This document shows positions 12,896 through 27,255 of a DNA stretch of 64,000 bases, one piece after another. Below the pieces are notes generated by a model. It was not told where the DNA came from. It searched no databases and worked only from the letters and a program-made list of their open reading frames with translations. Location of the stretch: contig JALJCO010003012.1 of assembly GCA_023101725.1 (NCBI GenBank), forward strand, positions 303,001 to 367,000. Direction: 5' to 3'. The position numbers and the translations under genes are program-made. Each line of letters begins with the position of its first letter. Position 1 is the first letter of the stretch. The stretch is from Atherinomorus stipes. Lineage: Eukaryota > Chordata > Actinopteri > Atheriniformes > Atherinidae.

Positions 12896-14639
12896 TAGTC
12901 TGTCAGCTGGGAGTCCGCTGCACCCCGTCATCTTTTGCCCGATAAGCCCAGTAGATCCCATTGGCACAGCAGGTCATCGAAAAGATCCCAGTTTAACCCC
13001 TTCACTCTCTTGACAGAGTGAAGAGATTCCCCGGGTTTTCTTGGGGTTTCCCATCCTGTCAGAGAATGTGTCTCTGCATCACAACACTGAGTCTCTCTGA
13101 TTGGTTGATGCCCCGCATCAAGACGCCAAAGTTCAGATTTTCCAACTCCAGCATCTGCCGCCCTTTGACGCGCGTTTCCAGCGGAACACACATCAAAGCT
13201 CAAAATCTCAAAACTTGATGCAAGAAACTTGCTAACACCTCAAAATGCGCTGCGTCCAATGTGCATAACGCACTGCAGACTTTTCAACACCTCCTGGACG
13301 CGTGTCGGCCATTGACTTTGCATGTAAACCTGACACCCAAATCGCATTTGGTCTGAACGCATTGTAAGAGTGCATGCACGTTTCCACCAGTGCAGCTGGA
13401 AAGCCTCTATACCAGTCTGGTCTACAATTACATTCTGTTGTAGACCAGTAACACAAAAAAGATGCAGAAAACTATCCAGCTGTTAGAAAACCTTTTGGTG
13501 TGATCACTCTCTTTACACTCATTCAGAGTTTCACCGATTTCCACAAGCTTAAACATTTGTAGCGTAAGCCGTAGAAGACTGGAACCAAGACCTTATACAT
13601 ACTGTATCCTTTCCTTAGCTCAAGCTGGGCTGCTGGTACCAGTGCTTATTCAACTTTGCACTGGAGCTTCTTTTACTGTTTCTTTGTAAAGTCTTTGCAG
13701 ATAAACACAACTGGACACCCTCTGAGTTTTGATGACTTGCCTGCTGTAATGCTTAAAGAATCCTGCCAATACATTTGCATTAAATTGCCCTAAATTTTAT
13801 TTCCCCCCCCTTATTTTTCTCAGTGCAGTGCATTCCTTTGCCCTTGCTTCACCCCACAGAAAACGAGTGTCAATACAAATAAGCACTGTGACATTAATCT
13901 GGCACGGAGGGGTGTCATTGAGTCTCCACAGCCGTGATAGCAAGAGAAGGGTTACCCACTGGAAACCAGTGACAGGCTCAGCTCTCGCACTACAACCTTG
14001 AGATCACACTGTGCTCGTGTGTGTTTGTCTGTGTGTGTAAGTTCAAACACATTAATTCCTGTGGTTATTTGTAGAATGAGGTTTGTTCTGCTCTCTCTGT
14101 AGCACTCTTATGGATTTATTTACACTGATTACAATCTTCAGCAGTGTCTGCTAGCTGGAGACGTATTCAGCTTGACATGTGCTGATATTGTATACTCAAG
14201 TCATGCAGAGCTGTAATAGGGATCATAACGACCTGCTTTGTTTTCTGCCTTTTTCATCAGCTTTAGTTACCATGAGAAACAGCTGTGGCAAAGCAGTGAA
14301 ATCAGGGCCATTATGTTCTCTGACACACTGTTTCATTTTGCTCCCGTGCATCAAGCGGACCAAATGCAACCATCTGCATGTTCTATAAGCATGATGAAAA
14401 TATCCTCAGCTGACACCTTTTCTCATGCCAAATATAAAAATATACTAATAACCAAATGTGAAACAGGTAGATCATACCAAGTATAATGATGAGACACATG
14501 CTTAACCCATGGCAGAAATTTTACATCTAATAAAACTACTTAATTATTTATATCATCATGTCATCACATATTATCTATCATCAATACAGTTTCTCTTTTT
14601 TTATTCAACCCACTTACGAGCAAATATATTATTTATAAC
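12896..14639. other. Unassigned intergenic sequence
   Basis: No gene recognised. CpG-containing sequence at 13,000-13,460 resembles a decayed DNA element, but I could not define its ends. Confidence 0.35.
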
Positions 14640-15398
14640 TTAAAGGAGAACTCAGTTACTTTTTTACCTCAATAAATGATTTTCGGAATCCCTGTAGGGC
14701 TAAACAAAGTGTTAATGGAGCGATTTGATGTTTCTCCCCCTCCCGCCGGGGTCTCTGGCCTGCGAGCAGCACTTGCAACTTTGCCTGCGCCGACCCGAGC
14801 AGAACTTTTGACAACAGAAACCGCTGTACGGTACTCAGGTCCCCTATCTACCGAGCTGCTACCAGTGCTGATTTGAACCAGACTACCAGCGCTAATTCGA
14901 AGAAAACATTTCTTTAGCTTCACACCACCTAAACACCGGCTCCTGGCTCTCATAACCAACTCTTTGCTGGACCAGAGTGATTCATGTAGCTTGCACTTCC
15001 TGGGTGCCGGATGAAGCATCACTGCTTCAGGCTCAATAATCGCTTGTCATGTCCACAAAAGGTAGATAAAAGTTTGTATTCTTACCTGCTACCCGCCAAC
15101 ACAAGATAAAAATATAATCCACACTTAATATAATCCTCAAATCGCGGGTAAAACGTCCCGCTGCAGGAGAGACATGACTGCTTTGAGCAGAGGGAGACGA
15201 GGTGCTGCTACCAACGCAGCAAAGTAGCATCAACAAGCTAGTAAAAGCTTAGAAATATATCCAGGGATCAAAATAGAGGAAAGACAGGTAGATAAGCCGT
15301 CTGTGTGCTGTGGGGGTGTAGGGGGGTTTGAACTTTACGACAGTGAAAGGACGCCACTAGGGGGAGCCCCAAGCTGAAGTTACTGAGTTCTGCTTTAA
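14640..15398. mobile_element. TTAA-flanked MITE (piggyBac-like), 759 bp
   Basis: TTAA at both ends with inverted termini TTAAAGGAGAACTCAGTTAC and, read from the right, TTAAAGCAGAACTCAGTAAC. TTAA target duplications are characteristic of piggyBac-type transposition. No transposase. Confidence 0.8.
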
Positions 15399-15447
15399 AG
15401 GTACAGTGTAACAAAATCAAAGGTCAATTGCAGAAAAATGTAATATA

Positions 15448-15662
15448 TACACTACTCACAAAAAGTTAGGGATATTCAAATTTTGGTTTTTGGAGAACAG
15501 CATGATGTGCAATTGATATGTAACCATTGACAAGTGTATATGTGCATTGAAAAATTTAGAGAAACTTTAATTCAGTTCACCTGGAAAGGTTGTAGTGGAT
15601 TTTAGGTTCATTCTGACATCATACAAAAACCCAAATATCTCTAACTTTTTGTGAGTAGTGTA
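15448..15662. mobile_element. mariner/Tc1-type MITE, 215 bp
   Basis: Near-perfect inverted ends TACACTACTCACAAAAAGTT with TA at both boundaries, the Tc1/mariner target dinucleotide. Too short to code. Confidence 0.88.
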
Positions 15663-16022
15663 ATTAAAAACTTTATTTCTATTGATGTGTAATTGCTTCA
15701 CTAGAATAGCTGTTATATGTTTATTTTCTTAGATGAGTCATTTATATCTACTTGCTGGGGGTGCACATACATGGAGGCTGCCATATTTGTTCCACCATTT
15801 TTCCTACAGTGTCACTGAATGGACAAAATAATGTGTGTGAAGCAAAAACCCTCTGAACTTTAAAACTGCTGTATCAACTTTGTTTAATGGGAGTTAGAGC
15901 ACTGTTTGAGATAGGTGATGCCTTCTCTATGTGTGTTTTTTTAGATAAATTAAAAAGAAAAACCTTAAGAAATCTGTAAATGTGAGTGTATGTTCATGAA
16001 ATGAGTTTAAAGTTAGTTCCAC

Positions 16023-16219
16023 GGGGCGGTGATTAGCTCAGTTGGTTGAGCAGCCGCCCCATGAACAGAGGCTACAGTTCCTCAGCGCGGTTGGCCCCGG
16101 TTCGATTCCCGGTCGGGGACCCTTTGCTGCATGTCACTCCCCACTCTCTCTGCCCCTTTCCTGTCTCTATACACTGTTGTATAAAGGCCACTAGTGCCCA
16201 AAAATCCTTAAAAAAAAAA
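16023..16219 (+). mobile_element. tRNA-derived SINE
   Basis: Pol III box A-like GATTAGCTCAGTTGGTTGAG and box B GGTTCGATTCC, a family body containing CCTGTCTCTATACACTGTTG, and a terminal A-run. Flanked by 12-bp direct repeats AGTTAGTTCCAC (16011-16022, 16220-16231), showing retroposition. The same family occurs inverted at 40,086-40,273. Confidence 0.92.
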
Positions 16220-16231
16220 AGTTAGTTCCAC

Positions 16232-18780
16232 ACTATTTAATTAAAAACTTGTCTTCCACATAATGACATGGTTTGACCCAACCTGTCACGAGCCGGATGA
16301 CATCAAACGTCAATCACTGTCACCAGGACAACAAAAACAATAGAGCCGTGGTTGAAACGGAGTAAAAATCTGACTGCAAAGAAAAGCCAAAGGGCCAAAT
16401 ATGGCAAAGTTGCCATTGTTTTGCACAGTTCCAACTTAGTAAACCAGACACAAATGACAAAGTGCAATTTTATTTTATACCTATTTTTTTCACCCAAACA
16501 AATATAATTTGTGTTAGAGGGTACTGCACTGAAAATATATTTCACAAGGGGTACACAAGGGGTATTTTCAAGAAAAAAAGGGTTGAGAACCACTGCCTTA
16601 AAAGACACTAAAAGTAGTTACTCATAGTACAGTCTTAGCTACACCTGAGACCGATCCAATCGAATGGAAACATATTTATGTCTGTGGGAATTTTGGCCAC
16701 TTATGGCCACCATACATTCACATCAGTGCTTGGAATATGAAGTCATCTGAAAGAAAACATCTTTTCTTTCAAATACCTAGATGTCAGTAATTCTTACATA
16801 CTGTACGTCAGCTGGAGTCAGCCCTTGATTAACAATATGGAGTATGATGAAAAAAATAAATAAATAAATGAAGCCATTATGCAGAGGTGTGATTTCAGTA
16901 ACATATAATCGGCATGAGTTGGGTAATGATATCCATGTAGCTTTTGTATGCTCTGATGATGCTGTTGGGAGGGAATTGTGTTAAAATGATTTAATATTTC
17001 AGGAGAATGAGAATTTGTTTTTAATTTCTTCCTCTTGCCATTGCTTTCTGCAACATTGCTTTTGTGGAATTGCTCAGTGTACTCCCATTAATGATATGAA
17101 GGCCACTTGAAGAGATAAACCTTTTCTTGGCAGCTATTAAAATGATTAAAGCTTCATGAATCCACTCACAAAGGTACTCAAGCCAAACGGTGAACAAAGT
17201 GGAAATGGCAGACGCATTAAATCGCTAGGCTCTAGTTTTAGCTGATTTCTTTCAACAGTTTTTTCTTTGGTGACTTTTATGGCTTGTGTTTGCTTAAAGT
17301 AAAAGTTAGTTTTGTAGCTATGAGAGTCATGCAATTAAACTTTGCTCATGATTAAAAAATGTCTGATGCTGTAGGAATATTAGTAATTTTGCGCACTACT
17401 TCCTGATTCCAGTTTTTGGCAAGTAAACAAGCAATTAAATTCTGTATGTCAACTGCAGTTTGGAGATACAGAATAAACTCAGCAGTGATGGCAGCTGACC
17501 TGCTTTGGGATTTTAACGTTCTTTTTAAACACTCATTATGCCTCTCATTGGTATCCATGTCTTATGTCCCTTAAATTGAGAATAGGGGTCAAGAGCTGCA
17601 GTCAGTGAAGAGAATTCCTCCAAATGAGTATTTTAAGGACTTTCAAATCACCACAGAACTTAATTTCAGCAAGTTAAATGCTAAGCCCTTATACCAATGA
17701 TTATGGTTACGAAGGTCAGTGAGACAGTGAGTCTCCATCTGTGACTGACCGACTATTATCCGATATTGTATGTGTGCAGCAGTGAGAGCGAAAAGCCTCC
17801 GCAGTCATTTTCTGTGACGCAGTTCTCTCCCATCAGACAGCTTAAAATGAAAAAGCGTTCATCCTGCGGCAACAGAGTGTGAGTTATAGCTTCTGGCAGG
17901 GTTAATGTGCGATTGTGTGTTAAAAGCTGCTTCATCGTGATGTTGTTGGCTTAGAGTGGATCATAATGAACAACAAATTCCAATAGCTGTCATCCTCAAA
18001 CCTTCTCCTCTCTGCATGGCATGTGGGTGGGTATGAGTGAATATATGCCTTATACGCTTGTGTTTTGCATTATAGATCCTGAATACTGGTGTGCGTACTT
18101 TATTGTGCTATTGTTTGTGTTTTATTGTGTGTTGGCTCCTTTATGTTTATGGATATAATCTGTGCATATGCTTGCATGTTATGCTGAATTGCATGTAAAC
18201 ACTGACTATAAGGCTGTTGATGGTAAAACGTCTGTGGATGATAAGATTTCCTTTCTGGTTAATATGCAAGTAAGCTGCTCGTACTCCACAGCACTGGTTC
18301 CTCATAACTGTATCATCAAACTGGTCTTCACTAGGACTATTAATCAGTATAAAATTACTTTTATGTTATGAAATTCCACCAAATCTTAGATTTGGAAAAT
18401 CGGATATCAAGATATATTTAAATAAGTTTGACCAGTTACTGTTTTGTGCACTTATTGTCACAGAAGAGGTAATAAACAAGTTGGAACCGCTACTTTAATA
18501 ATGTGCCAGATCATTTGGCATGTGTCACGTTTTTTGGTGAATTGTATAACAGAATGTCATAATGCTATTGGTAGATTTTTAAAAAGAAGAAAGAGAATGA
18601 TAAATGTTGAATTTAATTGTTGGATCTGACTTACACAAAGTGAGATAGCCATATTTTAAATTAGCAGTAACTTTACAACTCGTGTAATTTTGTGCTCCAT
18701 TAAAGAAATAAGAAATCTTTAAAGTTGAAAGTGTACATTTGGAGGTTGTTTTAATCATATTTGTCTGGAAAGTTTATCTA
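16232..18780. other. Unassigned intergenic sequence
   Basis: AT-rich. No exon, RNA gene or repeat family recognised. Confidence 0.45.
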
Positions 18781-19023
18781 AAATGTCACTTAAAGGGACT
18801 AGAGGCAGGAATTGTGAAAGAATAAACATGCATGTCCAGTTTTTTAATATTAATGGCTGATGAAGCGTTAAAAAACAAAAAGAACAAGCCCACCCGTCTC
18901 TCTCCATTGCCTTGAACAGGCTGTGTGCTGCATAATGCGCTGCGTTTCGGTGGCCAAATTTCCTGCACTGTCCTGCGGATGTGACATCAATTGACACTAC
19001 ATCCGTGTCCCCGACAGTTTTGA

Positions 19024-19836
<813 letters not shown>

Positions 19837-19921
19837 AGATGCTGTGGCATGACCTTAAAAAGGTCATGCCACTTGTGTTATCTTTGTCTCACATTTAAAT
19901 TTGTTTGATGATCTGAAACAT

Positions 19922-20562
19922 TTAAAAGGGATATTGTGTAAGTTCTCCTGTTATCTATTCACAAAAACTGATTATTTCATTCAAAAGTGTTTTTTCATCA
20001 ATCAGTTATCACTCCCATCAACAAACTGAAGTGCTCCTCTAAGTTCTGAATTTGCCGTTCGGATCGTTCATATCTACATCAAACGGGTCTGTTCGGTTGG
20101 GGCTTCCATGTCATATCGCCATGTTTTTACATTCAGTAGAAGCGTGACAGTAGGAAACCACAGAAACTCACCGGAGACACCGGATCTGTCAGCTCAGTTC
20201 GAGGTAATATTTTAGAAAAGTCACCGCGGTGCAGTCAGGAGGAACCAGCGTCACACTGATGCTAGGTTCACGTGCAGTCGGGCATACGGCCGTCGGTAAC
20301 AAACCAAATGTCATTTTAATCACAGAAGCCGAGAGAAAGACGGTAAAACATGGGTCAGGGAAAACAATACAACATCGCCATGACAACATATCAGATGTGG
20401 ACTGAAGTCACTGTAACTAACAGACCACATCTTCACATAGAGGCTTGTTGATACCTTTACATGCAGCGGCTGTCGTCTGTCTGCCCGGTTTCACGCGAAT
20501 GCAGCATGAAAAGTACGAGGGAGCTGCTCCCGATATACAATTGTTACACAATGTCCCTTTAA
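19922..20562. mobile_element. TTAA-flanked MITE nested in the Tc1 relic, 641 bp
   Basis: TTAA at each end; termini TTAAAAGGGATATTGTGTAA and, from the right, TTAAAGGGACATTGTGTAAC. Tc1 3' sequence resumes on the far side, so the insertion postdates the Tc1 copy. Confidence 0.82.
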
Positions 20563-20627
20563 GTGTGAGTAACCTGCAAAAAAGTAAAAAATCAGGAAGG
20601 GGGCAAACACTTTTTCACACAACTGTA

Positions 20628-23050
20628 TTATACTTTAGAACATATAAGGACTTCAGTGTTTTCAATTTTACACATGTGAAACAGCAATCAGTCATGTATA
20701 CTTAAGTAAGGCATGTTTAAACATGCAAACATTCTTCAGCTCTTCCTTGCATAAGAAGAATCCACACTAGCTGATACTTCATTAAAAACAGCAAATAAAT
20801 GAATTTAGTGGTCATGTAAATGGTTGAGGAATTTCAAATGACCCACCAGGTGGTGTTTATTATCTCATGATCGCAAAGAGATGCCCGTGGGGACACAACG
20901 AACAAAAAAAGACGGGCAAATACAACATGAGATGCATGAACACTCATGATGAGGCGTTCAAATTCAACATGAGCAGGTGCAGTTTGATCAAAAATAAACA
21001 CATGGACACAGATGGATTTCAGCTGCAAAGTCTCTCTCAAAGAGAGCCAAAGCAATTGAAAAATCTTAATTAAAAGTAAACTTTGGGCAAGATTAAAAAG
21101 CTTGCCCTTGCTAATAATGAGAGCATGCTGTTTATGAAATGTAAGCCTTCAAAAACACATTGGAATGTTAATGAGACAGTATTTTAATAGGAGTTCATTA
21201 CATGTTCTCACTAAGATGACGAGCGCTGTATTTTGAGATTTTAAGTGTGAAGGATGAGTTGCATTGAGGCTAATTACTATTTACCAGGAAAGAGGACGAT
21301 AGATTTGTTGTAATAAGAATTGATTACATCTGCATTTTTGTTCTGTTGCTGCTTTCAACTTTTGTCCGACTTCCCAAGTGTTGGCAGAAGCCTACCCACT
21401 GGTCTGCTTGCCTTACTAAGACATACTCTATTGACAAAAGCTTCAGCTGAAGTTTTGGGAGGCTTTTTGATGTGTGCCTGGTTCAGACTCCAGCAGCATT
21501 CAACGTTCTTATCAGAAAAATGTACAAGGGATTTCAGTAGCAAATAGAGTATGTGGAATAGCAGAGGGGAAAGCATTTTGATATGAATTTGGAAGGAATA
21601 CATTTAAGTATATGTTGTCAGGACTGCCTTTAGTCATGCAGATTAAGTGTAGCCTCCTATTTCAGTATTCAGGAAGCTTTCTAAATACTGGAAAGGAGTG
21701 TTTTGAAAAGAGGGCAGAGCTGTATCTTGTACTCGGAGCAGATAGATCTGTCTGACAAACTTGGCTCAGTCACAGAGGTTTAACCCAGTGTCCCTGCCAG
21801 AGGCACACATCTCTAGTGCAGCATCTCTCCTTTTCCTGCTGTGTTTCAAGATGCAAACATGCACCCTGACCTTCTCCTATTCTTTTTATCTCTCCTTTCC
21901 CTGTTTTTTTTTTTCTTTTGCCTTGAGTGTTTGCCTCTTTCTTTCAATAATTTATTTCCAGAAATAAACCTTTATCTGCCTCGCTTTTTTACTTACCTCA
22001 TCCCTCTTTTCTCCCTCTCCTACACCCTTCTACATATGTTTGACCCCCCTTTTTGCCCTCATGCTTCCCATCCCGTCTCTTACTCCGTCTCCTCCCTCAT
22101 TTCCTCCCTTTCTCCTTGACTCCCGCTTACCAAGGTCCCAGTCAGGGGAAATGAAAAGTGTATGTATTCTGTTGCTGCACAGTGTGGCAGCAGGAGAGAA
22201 AACCACAGTTTTATGGTTTTATTTATGGATTTGTAGATTTTTGACACTGTGCACATCACACACATGAGCGGAGGGGAATATGAAGAACTGCCTTATGTGA
22301 ACAGTTGCAAGTACCCCCAATGGAGCTGCAGCCTAGCAAGGAGGCAGAGGAATGTACACACACACACACCTGCAAGTATTTCGGACCAAAAATGTAGAAC
22401 TACAACCTACTGTGCTGATAAGCACTCACTTATGTATACAGTAAAAAATGCATATCCTCAAGTATTCATGGCAAGCACATCAACTTTATCAATTCATCTG
22501 CGCAACCTTTCCATCAAGCCAGACACATGAACCCAAGTATCACTTTTTAATATCGAAACATATAATTTGCTCTGCTGTCTGTTTGCACACTTGTTCCTTG
22601 ACTGATCGTCAGCACATTCCCAGCAGAGATGAGTTTTCTTATCTGAAGGTTGACTTAAGCCAAAACAAGGTTTGTCACCTCACACTCTTAAAACCCGGCT
22701 GCATTTAATGGAAGCAGCTATCAATGCACAGCAGATGGTGCTAACACTGCTGCTGCACATCTTGGCTCGTGTCAGGGCCAGTAAATAGCTTCAAATATAA
22801 GGGAAAAAAAGACAGGCGTAGAAAATGAAAGAGACTGTTGTATTGAAATCATACGCTGACATGTTGTGATACACTGTGCTTATTTCTTGTGTGGATCGCA
22901 GCCATATCCTCTTTTCTCCTGTTTAAGATCCGATTTTATTCATGCAGTTTAAGCTTGTTACCAAAAGGCAAACTGGGCATAACTTGAAAATTTCATAGCT
23001 ATTCTCTTGGAGTATGAGCAATGTTTGCTGGCTCTAAATTTAGAAAAGTT
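20628..23050. other. Unassigned intergenic sequence
   Basis: No gene recognised. Pyrimidine-rich stretch at 21,860-22,130 gives long but compositionally biased open frames that I do not accept as coding. Confidence 0.45.
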
Positions 23051-23084
23051 ATTGAAAAAAACTGTTTCAGCCTTCAAGAGAGGT

Positions 23085-23770
23085 TTGCTTTCCAGCAGAA
23101 CAATGACCCTAAACATACAGCTATTGCGAACTCTTCCAGAAACAGCTGTGATGTCAATTTACTGCGCCATTGACAACTATTGGTGATACATAAGGATTTC
23201 AAAGGGTTTGTCCCATTTCTTTGGGGGGAATAATTCAATCCCTAGCACTTGAAACACCAAAGGGTAGAGTAGGGATGAATATAGGAATTGGAATTGGGCC
23301 ATTGTCTTTAGTTTTGAGTGTCTGACCCTCCTCCCAGCCGCTACAGGCCTCAGTTAGAGTCAAGGGTCACAGCCTGGTGAAGCAAACAGAACCTCATCAT
23401 CTGCAAAAATCAGGGACTGGAAGTTATGAACAGAATCGTCCTTTGCAGGATCCATTTCTCTCTGGAAATCAGATCCCACTTACTCCTGCATTGCCGCATA
23501 GCCATGGGTGAAGTGGAAAAGTTAGAATTTGTTGGCCTGGCCAAATCAAAGCCAAGATCTCAACCCAACTGAGAATGTGTGGCATGATTAAAAGGTTGTT
23601 GTACACCAGAAAAACCCATCCAACCTAGAAGAGTTGGAGCAGTTTTGCTTTGAAGAATTGGCAAAGATTTGAGTGACTAGATGAGCCAAGCTCATAGAGA
23701 CACACCCGTAGAGACTTGATGCTGTAATTGTTGCAAACAGTGTCTTGACAAAGTTCTGACTAGAATGCAT
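23085..23770 (+). pseudogene. Second Tc1-like transposase relic, heavily decayed
   Basis: Fragments in order: FPAEQ..PKHTAI-like text after 23,090, then from 23,535 a match to PNQSQDLNPTENVWHDLK and EELEQFCFEELAKI, with stops and frame changes. About 270 bp of unrelated sequence sits between the fragments. Orientation is plus. Confidence 0.6.
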
Positions 23771-24513
23771 ATCCACCTTGATTGTTATTTTCCTTTTTTA
23801 GACATTGATGATTATCTTCTCTATAATTTCACTTTACCAGTTTGTAGATTTTTCTTTTGCAGGCCACAATGCAATCAAGGATTTGTTCTCCCTGTGATGA
23901 AGGTTAAAGTATAGTGAAACACAGTCACACATTCACCTCATTTTGGTAATTTGGACGGATCAGTATTGAACAAACATGATTTATAGAAAATGATTTTCTC
24001 TCCTGCACCGTGAAGCATGATAAATGCTGATGGCACAGTGTTCTGAAAGAGAGGAGGGCCTATCACCTGACTGACTCAGTTTAATTTGCTTCTCCATGAC
24101 AAGTCACATTAAATGGGAACACATGCCTTGCTTAACACATTCAGACATAATGAGAAAGAAAATGATTTGCTTCTGTTTGTGATTAGCTGAGAGTTATTTT
24201 AAAGCTTTTTTTTACACTAGCTCTGACACTAAAAAACACACGATATTTCAAGTCATTTCTAGTTGTACTCTCACCCAAAGTGATTCAGTGAGTCTGAAAA
24301 TGGGCTGAATTGCAGCAACAGGGGTCCCAAGATGTTCAGTTTAACCGACCGCCAGTTTATCCGCTTATACTGACCCAAGCACATTAATTTGTTAACCTTG
24401 TCAGTTCAGCTGATGTTTCATATTATTTAAAAAGATCTCCAGTAAGGATAGACTGATACATCGGCCGGGCAATTATTTTAGGCCGATATTTGCATTTTTG
24501 CCGGTATCAGAAT

Positions 24514-25207
24514 TAGGGATACACGATATAATCGGCCCCCTATTGGTATCGACTTATATCGGCCTTAAAACTGAATATCAGACACTGATATTTAACTGAT
24601 CAGCTCGTTGTTTCTAAAGTCTTAAAAAAAAAACTTCTTCTCCAAAAACTTATTTTTACAGACTTTAAAACTGCTTAAGACTAGGGGTGGGAAAAAATAT
24701 CGATACACTGACATATCACAATATTTTCATATGCTGATATCATATTGACATGTAAAAATGCAGTATTGATCTATTTTACTATCGAAATCTCACAAGAATT
24801 CACAAACACTGCAATATTTTCATATGCTAATATCATAGCGACATTTAAAAACACAGCGTTGATCTATTTTTACTAACGAAATATTGCAAGAATTCATGAA
24901 ATATCACAAGATTTTTTAAGAGAATGATGAAATCTCGCAAGACTTTATAAGTAAAATAGATTGATACCGTGCTTTTGAATATCAATTTGATATCAGCATA
25001 TGAAAATACCACGATACTTCAGTGTATCGATATTTTTTCCCACCCCTATTTTTCAAAGTGTCAGAAACGGACAACAAAACAGCTATTTGCAATGACTGCT
25101 TATTTTTTTAGCTTTAATATTGGTATTGATATCAGTTATCGGCCACATGAGTTTTAAAATATCGGCATATCAGATATTGGCCAAAATTTGAATGTTGTGC
25201 ATCCCTA
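24514..25207. mobile_element. hAT-type MITE, copy B (middle element), 694 bp
   Basis: Ends TAGGGATACACGATATAATC and, from the right, TAGGGATGCACAACATTCAA. Perfect target duplication ATCAGAAT at 24506-24513 and 25208-25215. Same family and same internal insertion as the copy at 196-1014. Confidence 0.9.
24682..25048. mobile_element. Innermost MITE (TAGGGGTGGGAAAAAATATC type), 367 bp
   Basis: Inverted ends TAGGGGTGGGAAAAAATATC facing one another, with ATCGATACACTGA continuing the inverted repeat. Located at the equivalent point of the host MITE in both copies in this window. Confidence 0.82.
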
Positions 25208-25299
25208 ATCAGAATCAGCCTATACATTAGCTGTGTTGGCTGATACCCCATCCTCAGCATAATTTACAGTTTACAGACAGGCATCTACACAGGCAGCAG

Positions 25300-25300
<1 letters not shown>

Positions 25301-25360
<60 letters not shown>
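25301..25360. repeat. (TA)30 microsatellite
   Basis: Sixty bases of uninterrupted TA within the outer hAT element. Confidence 0.98.
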
Positions 25361-25368
<8 letters not shown>

Positions 25369-26283
25369 AGGATTTAATGTTTTTTTTTATATTGTTACAA
25401 GTACACTGTTTCTGTTTTATATATTCATTACTTACAAGTGTACTGTTTCTATTTAATGTATTTATATGTAAGTGCTCTGTTTCTCTTTCTTATTTTTATT
25501 TGAAGTGCTTTATTTCTTTTTTATCTTAAGAAAGTTTGCAAAATTAGTTTTCATTGTGTCCTTCATTATATTAATTTTGGGGCCAAATGCAGTGTTGCCC
25601 CCAAATATTGGCAGGTTGTATGGGAAAATATCACTATCGGCCCATCCCTAATCTCCAGTTGGTAACAGGAGAAGTCTTACTTAAACTCAATATAATAAAC
25701 ACAATTTGTTTTAAGAAATTAGTTTCAGGGCTCCACTGATGTCAGCTCCTCTTAATCATACGGTAAATAATTCTGTTTGCTAAATGTTCTCAGCAAAAAG
25801 CTGAACAGATGCTTGCACTGCGAGTGGTATAGGGTATTGGATCACATAAATCCACTATACTTAAAATCAAGATCAAACAACACAAATCATGTACAAAGCA
25901 ATACACAATCTACTTCCTGGAAATATTTAAAAATAGTTGTTTTAACAGGGATGGGGTTATAATCTGAGGGGGAGTTCAACCTAAAACATTGTTGGGCACG
26001 TACGACTGAAGGTTTTTGCATTTCTGTTTGTGGGGTGAGGTTGTGGAACGGATTGGGAGTGGAGCTCAAATGCTTTACAGTAGGGGCAGTAGACAAAGAG
26101 ATAACGAAACAAACGCATCATAAAATGCAGAGTTAAAACAAAGTAGTACTAAGAGCCCAAAGTGAGCCAAAAATAGTCCTCGTTCATTACACCACTGTCA
26201 CCCTCAGCCAATGATACAAGGCAGGGTGGATCCATGCTGTCATGTTTTTGACAAATCTGATCCCACCATCTTAATGTCGGAGC

Positions 26284-26864
26284 TTAAAGGATAAGTTTCT
26301 TTTTTTTTCAACATGGACCTTATTTCTAAGAGTATATACATGCATTTACTCACTGGTAAAGTTTCTGCATCACTTTGAGTCCTTCGGAAAATATAACTTG
26401 ATTCACACTTTAGTGTACATCCAATGATAATGGCAGAGACGGGGCAGCGACTATATAAGGCATTATCTGCAGTAAAACTCCTTGATTTTCACCAATACTT
26501 TAAGTAGAATGAAAAAACGAACGAGTACTATTGTCCTGTGAGTCCAGATTTAGCTTTTCGTTAGTTATCAGGTAGATCTAGACACTTGACGGGGCCGCGT
26601 GTTCACAATGCGCGCTCCCGTAGTACAGCTGAGAAGAGCAGCTCGCTGCCCAGACAACAACAAAAACACAATTTGCGAAACTCTGAACTCACGGGACAAT
26701 AGTACTCATTCGTTCGCTCATTCTACTTAAAGCATTGATGAAATGAAGTTGTTTTGCTACAGATAATGTCTTATATAGTCGCTGCCCCATCTCACTGGTG
26801 AGTAAATGTTTAAACTCCTAGAAATAAGGTCCAGGTTGAAAAAAAAAACAAACTTATCCTTTAA
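26284..26864. mobile_element. TTAA-flanked long-palindrome MITE, 581 bp
   Basis: TTAAAGGATAAGTTT at left and its reverse complement at right. Further inverted pairs occur inside (AACATGGACCTTATTTCT; GAGTACTATTGTCCTGTGAG), so the whole element can fold on itself. Confidence 0.82.
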
Positions 26865-26949
26865 ATCAAGACTTATCAGATCAGCTACTGGTTTTCCATC
26901 TTCTACCTTCCAGTTTTGGCGCATCTTTGTGAATTGTAGCTTCAGTTTC

Positions 26950-27255
26950 CTGTTCTTGATTGACAGGAATGGTACCCGGTGGTGGTCTCCTGCTGCTGTA
27001 GCTCATCTGCTTCAACACTCAGCATTCCTTGGTCGAAAATGGTGGTTATTTGACTTCCTGTTGCTTTTCTATCATCTCCAGCCAGTCTGCCCATTCTCCT
27101 CTGACCTCTGACATCAACCAGACAGTTTCATCCAGGCAACTGCTGCTCACTGGATATTTCCTCATTATCAGATCATTCTGTGCAAACCCTACAGAGGGTG
27201 ATGTTTGAAAATCCCAGTAGGTCAGCAGTCTCTCTACAGTACCCTGTAATAATTA
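26950..27255. repeat. Teleost DNA-transposon relic
   Basis: Phrases GTACCCGGTGGTGGTC, TGCTGCTGTAGCTCATCTGC, CTGCCCATTCTCCTCTGACC and TTTGAAAATCCCAGTAGGTC match a very common fish repeat read on the opposite strand from the fragment near 6,600. No coding frame survives. Confidence 0.5.

Larger units (their letters stand above)
24443..25650. mobile_element. hAT-type MITE (outer of three nested elements), 1,208 bp
   Basis: Outer ends TAAGGATAGACTGATACATC and, from the right, TAGGGATGGGCCGATAGTGA. Perfect 8-bp target duplication ATCTCCAG at 24435-24442 and 25651-25658. It contains a younger hAT element (24,514-25,207) and a (TA)30 microsatellite. Confidence 0.88.

Noticed and set aside
16023..16110. 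A tRNA gene (box A and box B present)
   Set aside because: The spacing, the lack of a foldable cloverleaf, the 3' body with A-tail and the flanking 12-bp repeats show a tRNA-derived SINE, not a tRNA gene.
21761..22130. Phe/Leu-rich overlapping frames
   Set aside because: They arise from a CT-rich stretch and show no domain or conserved pattern.
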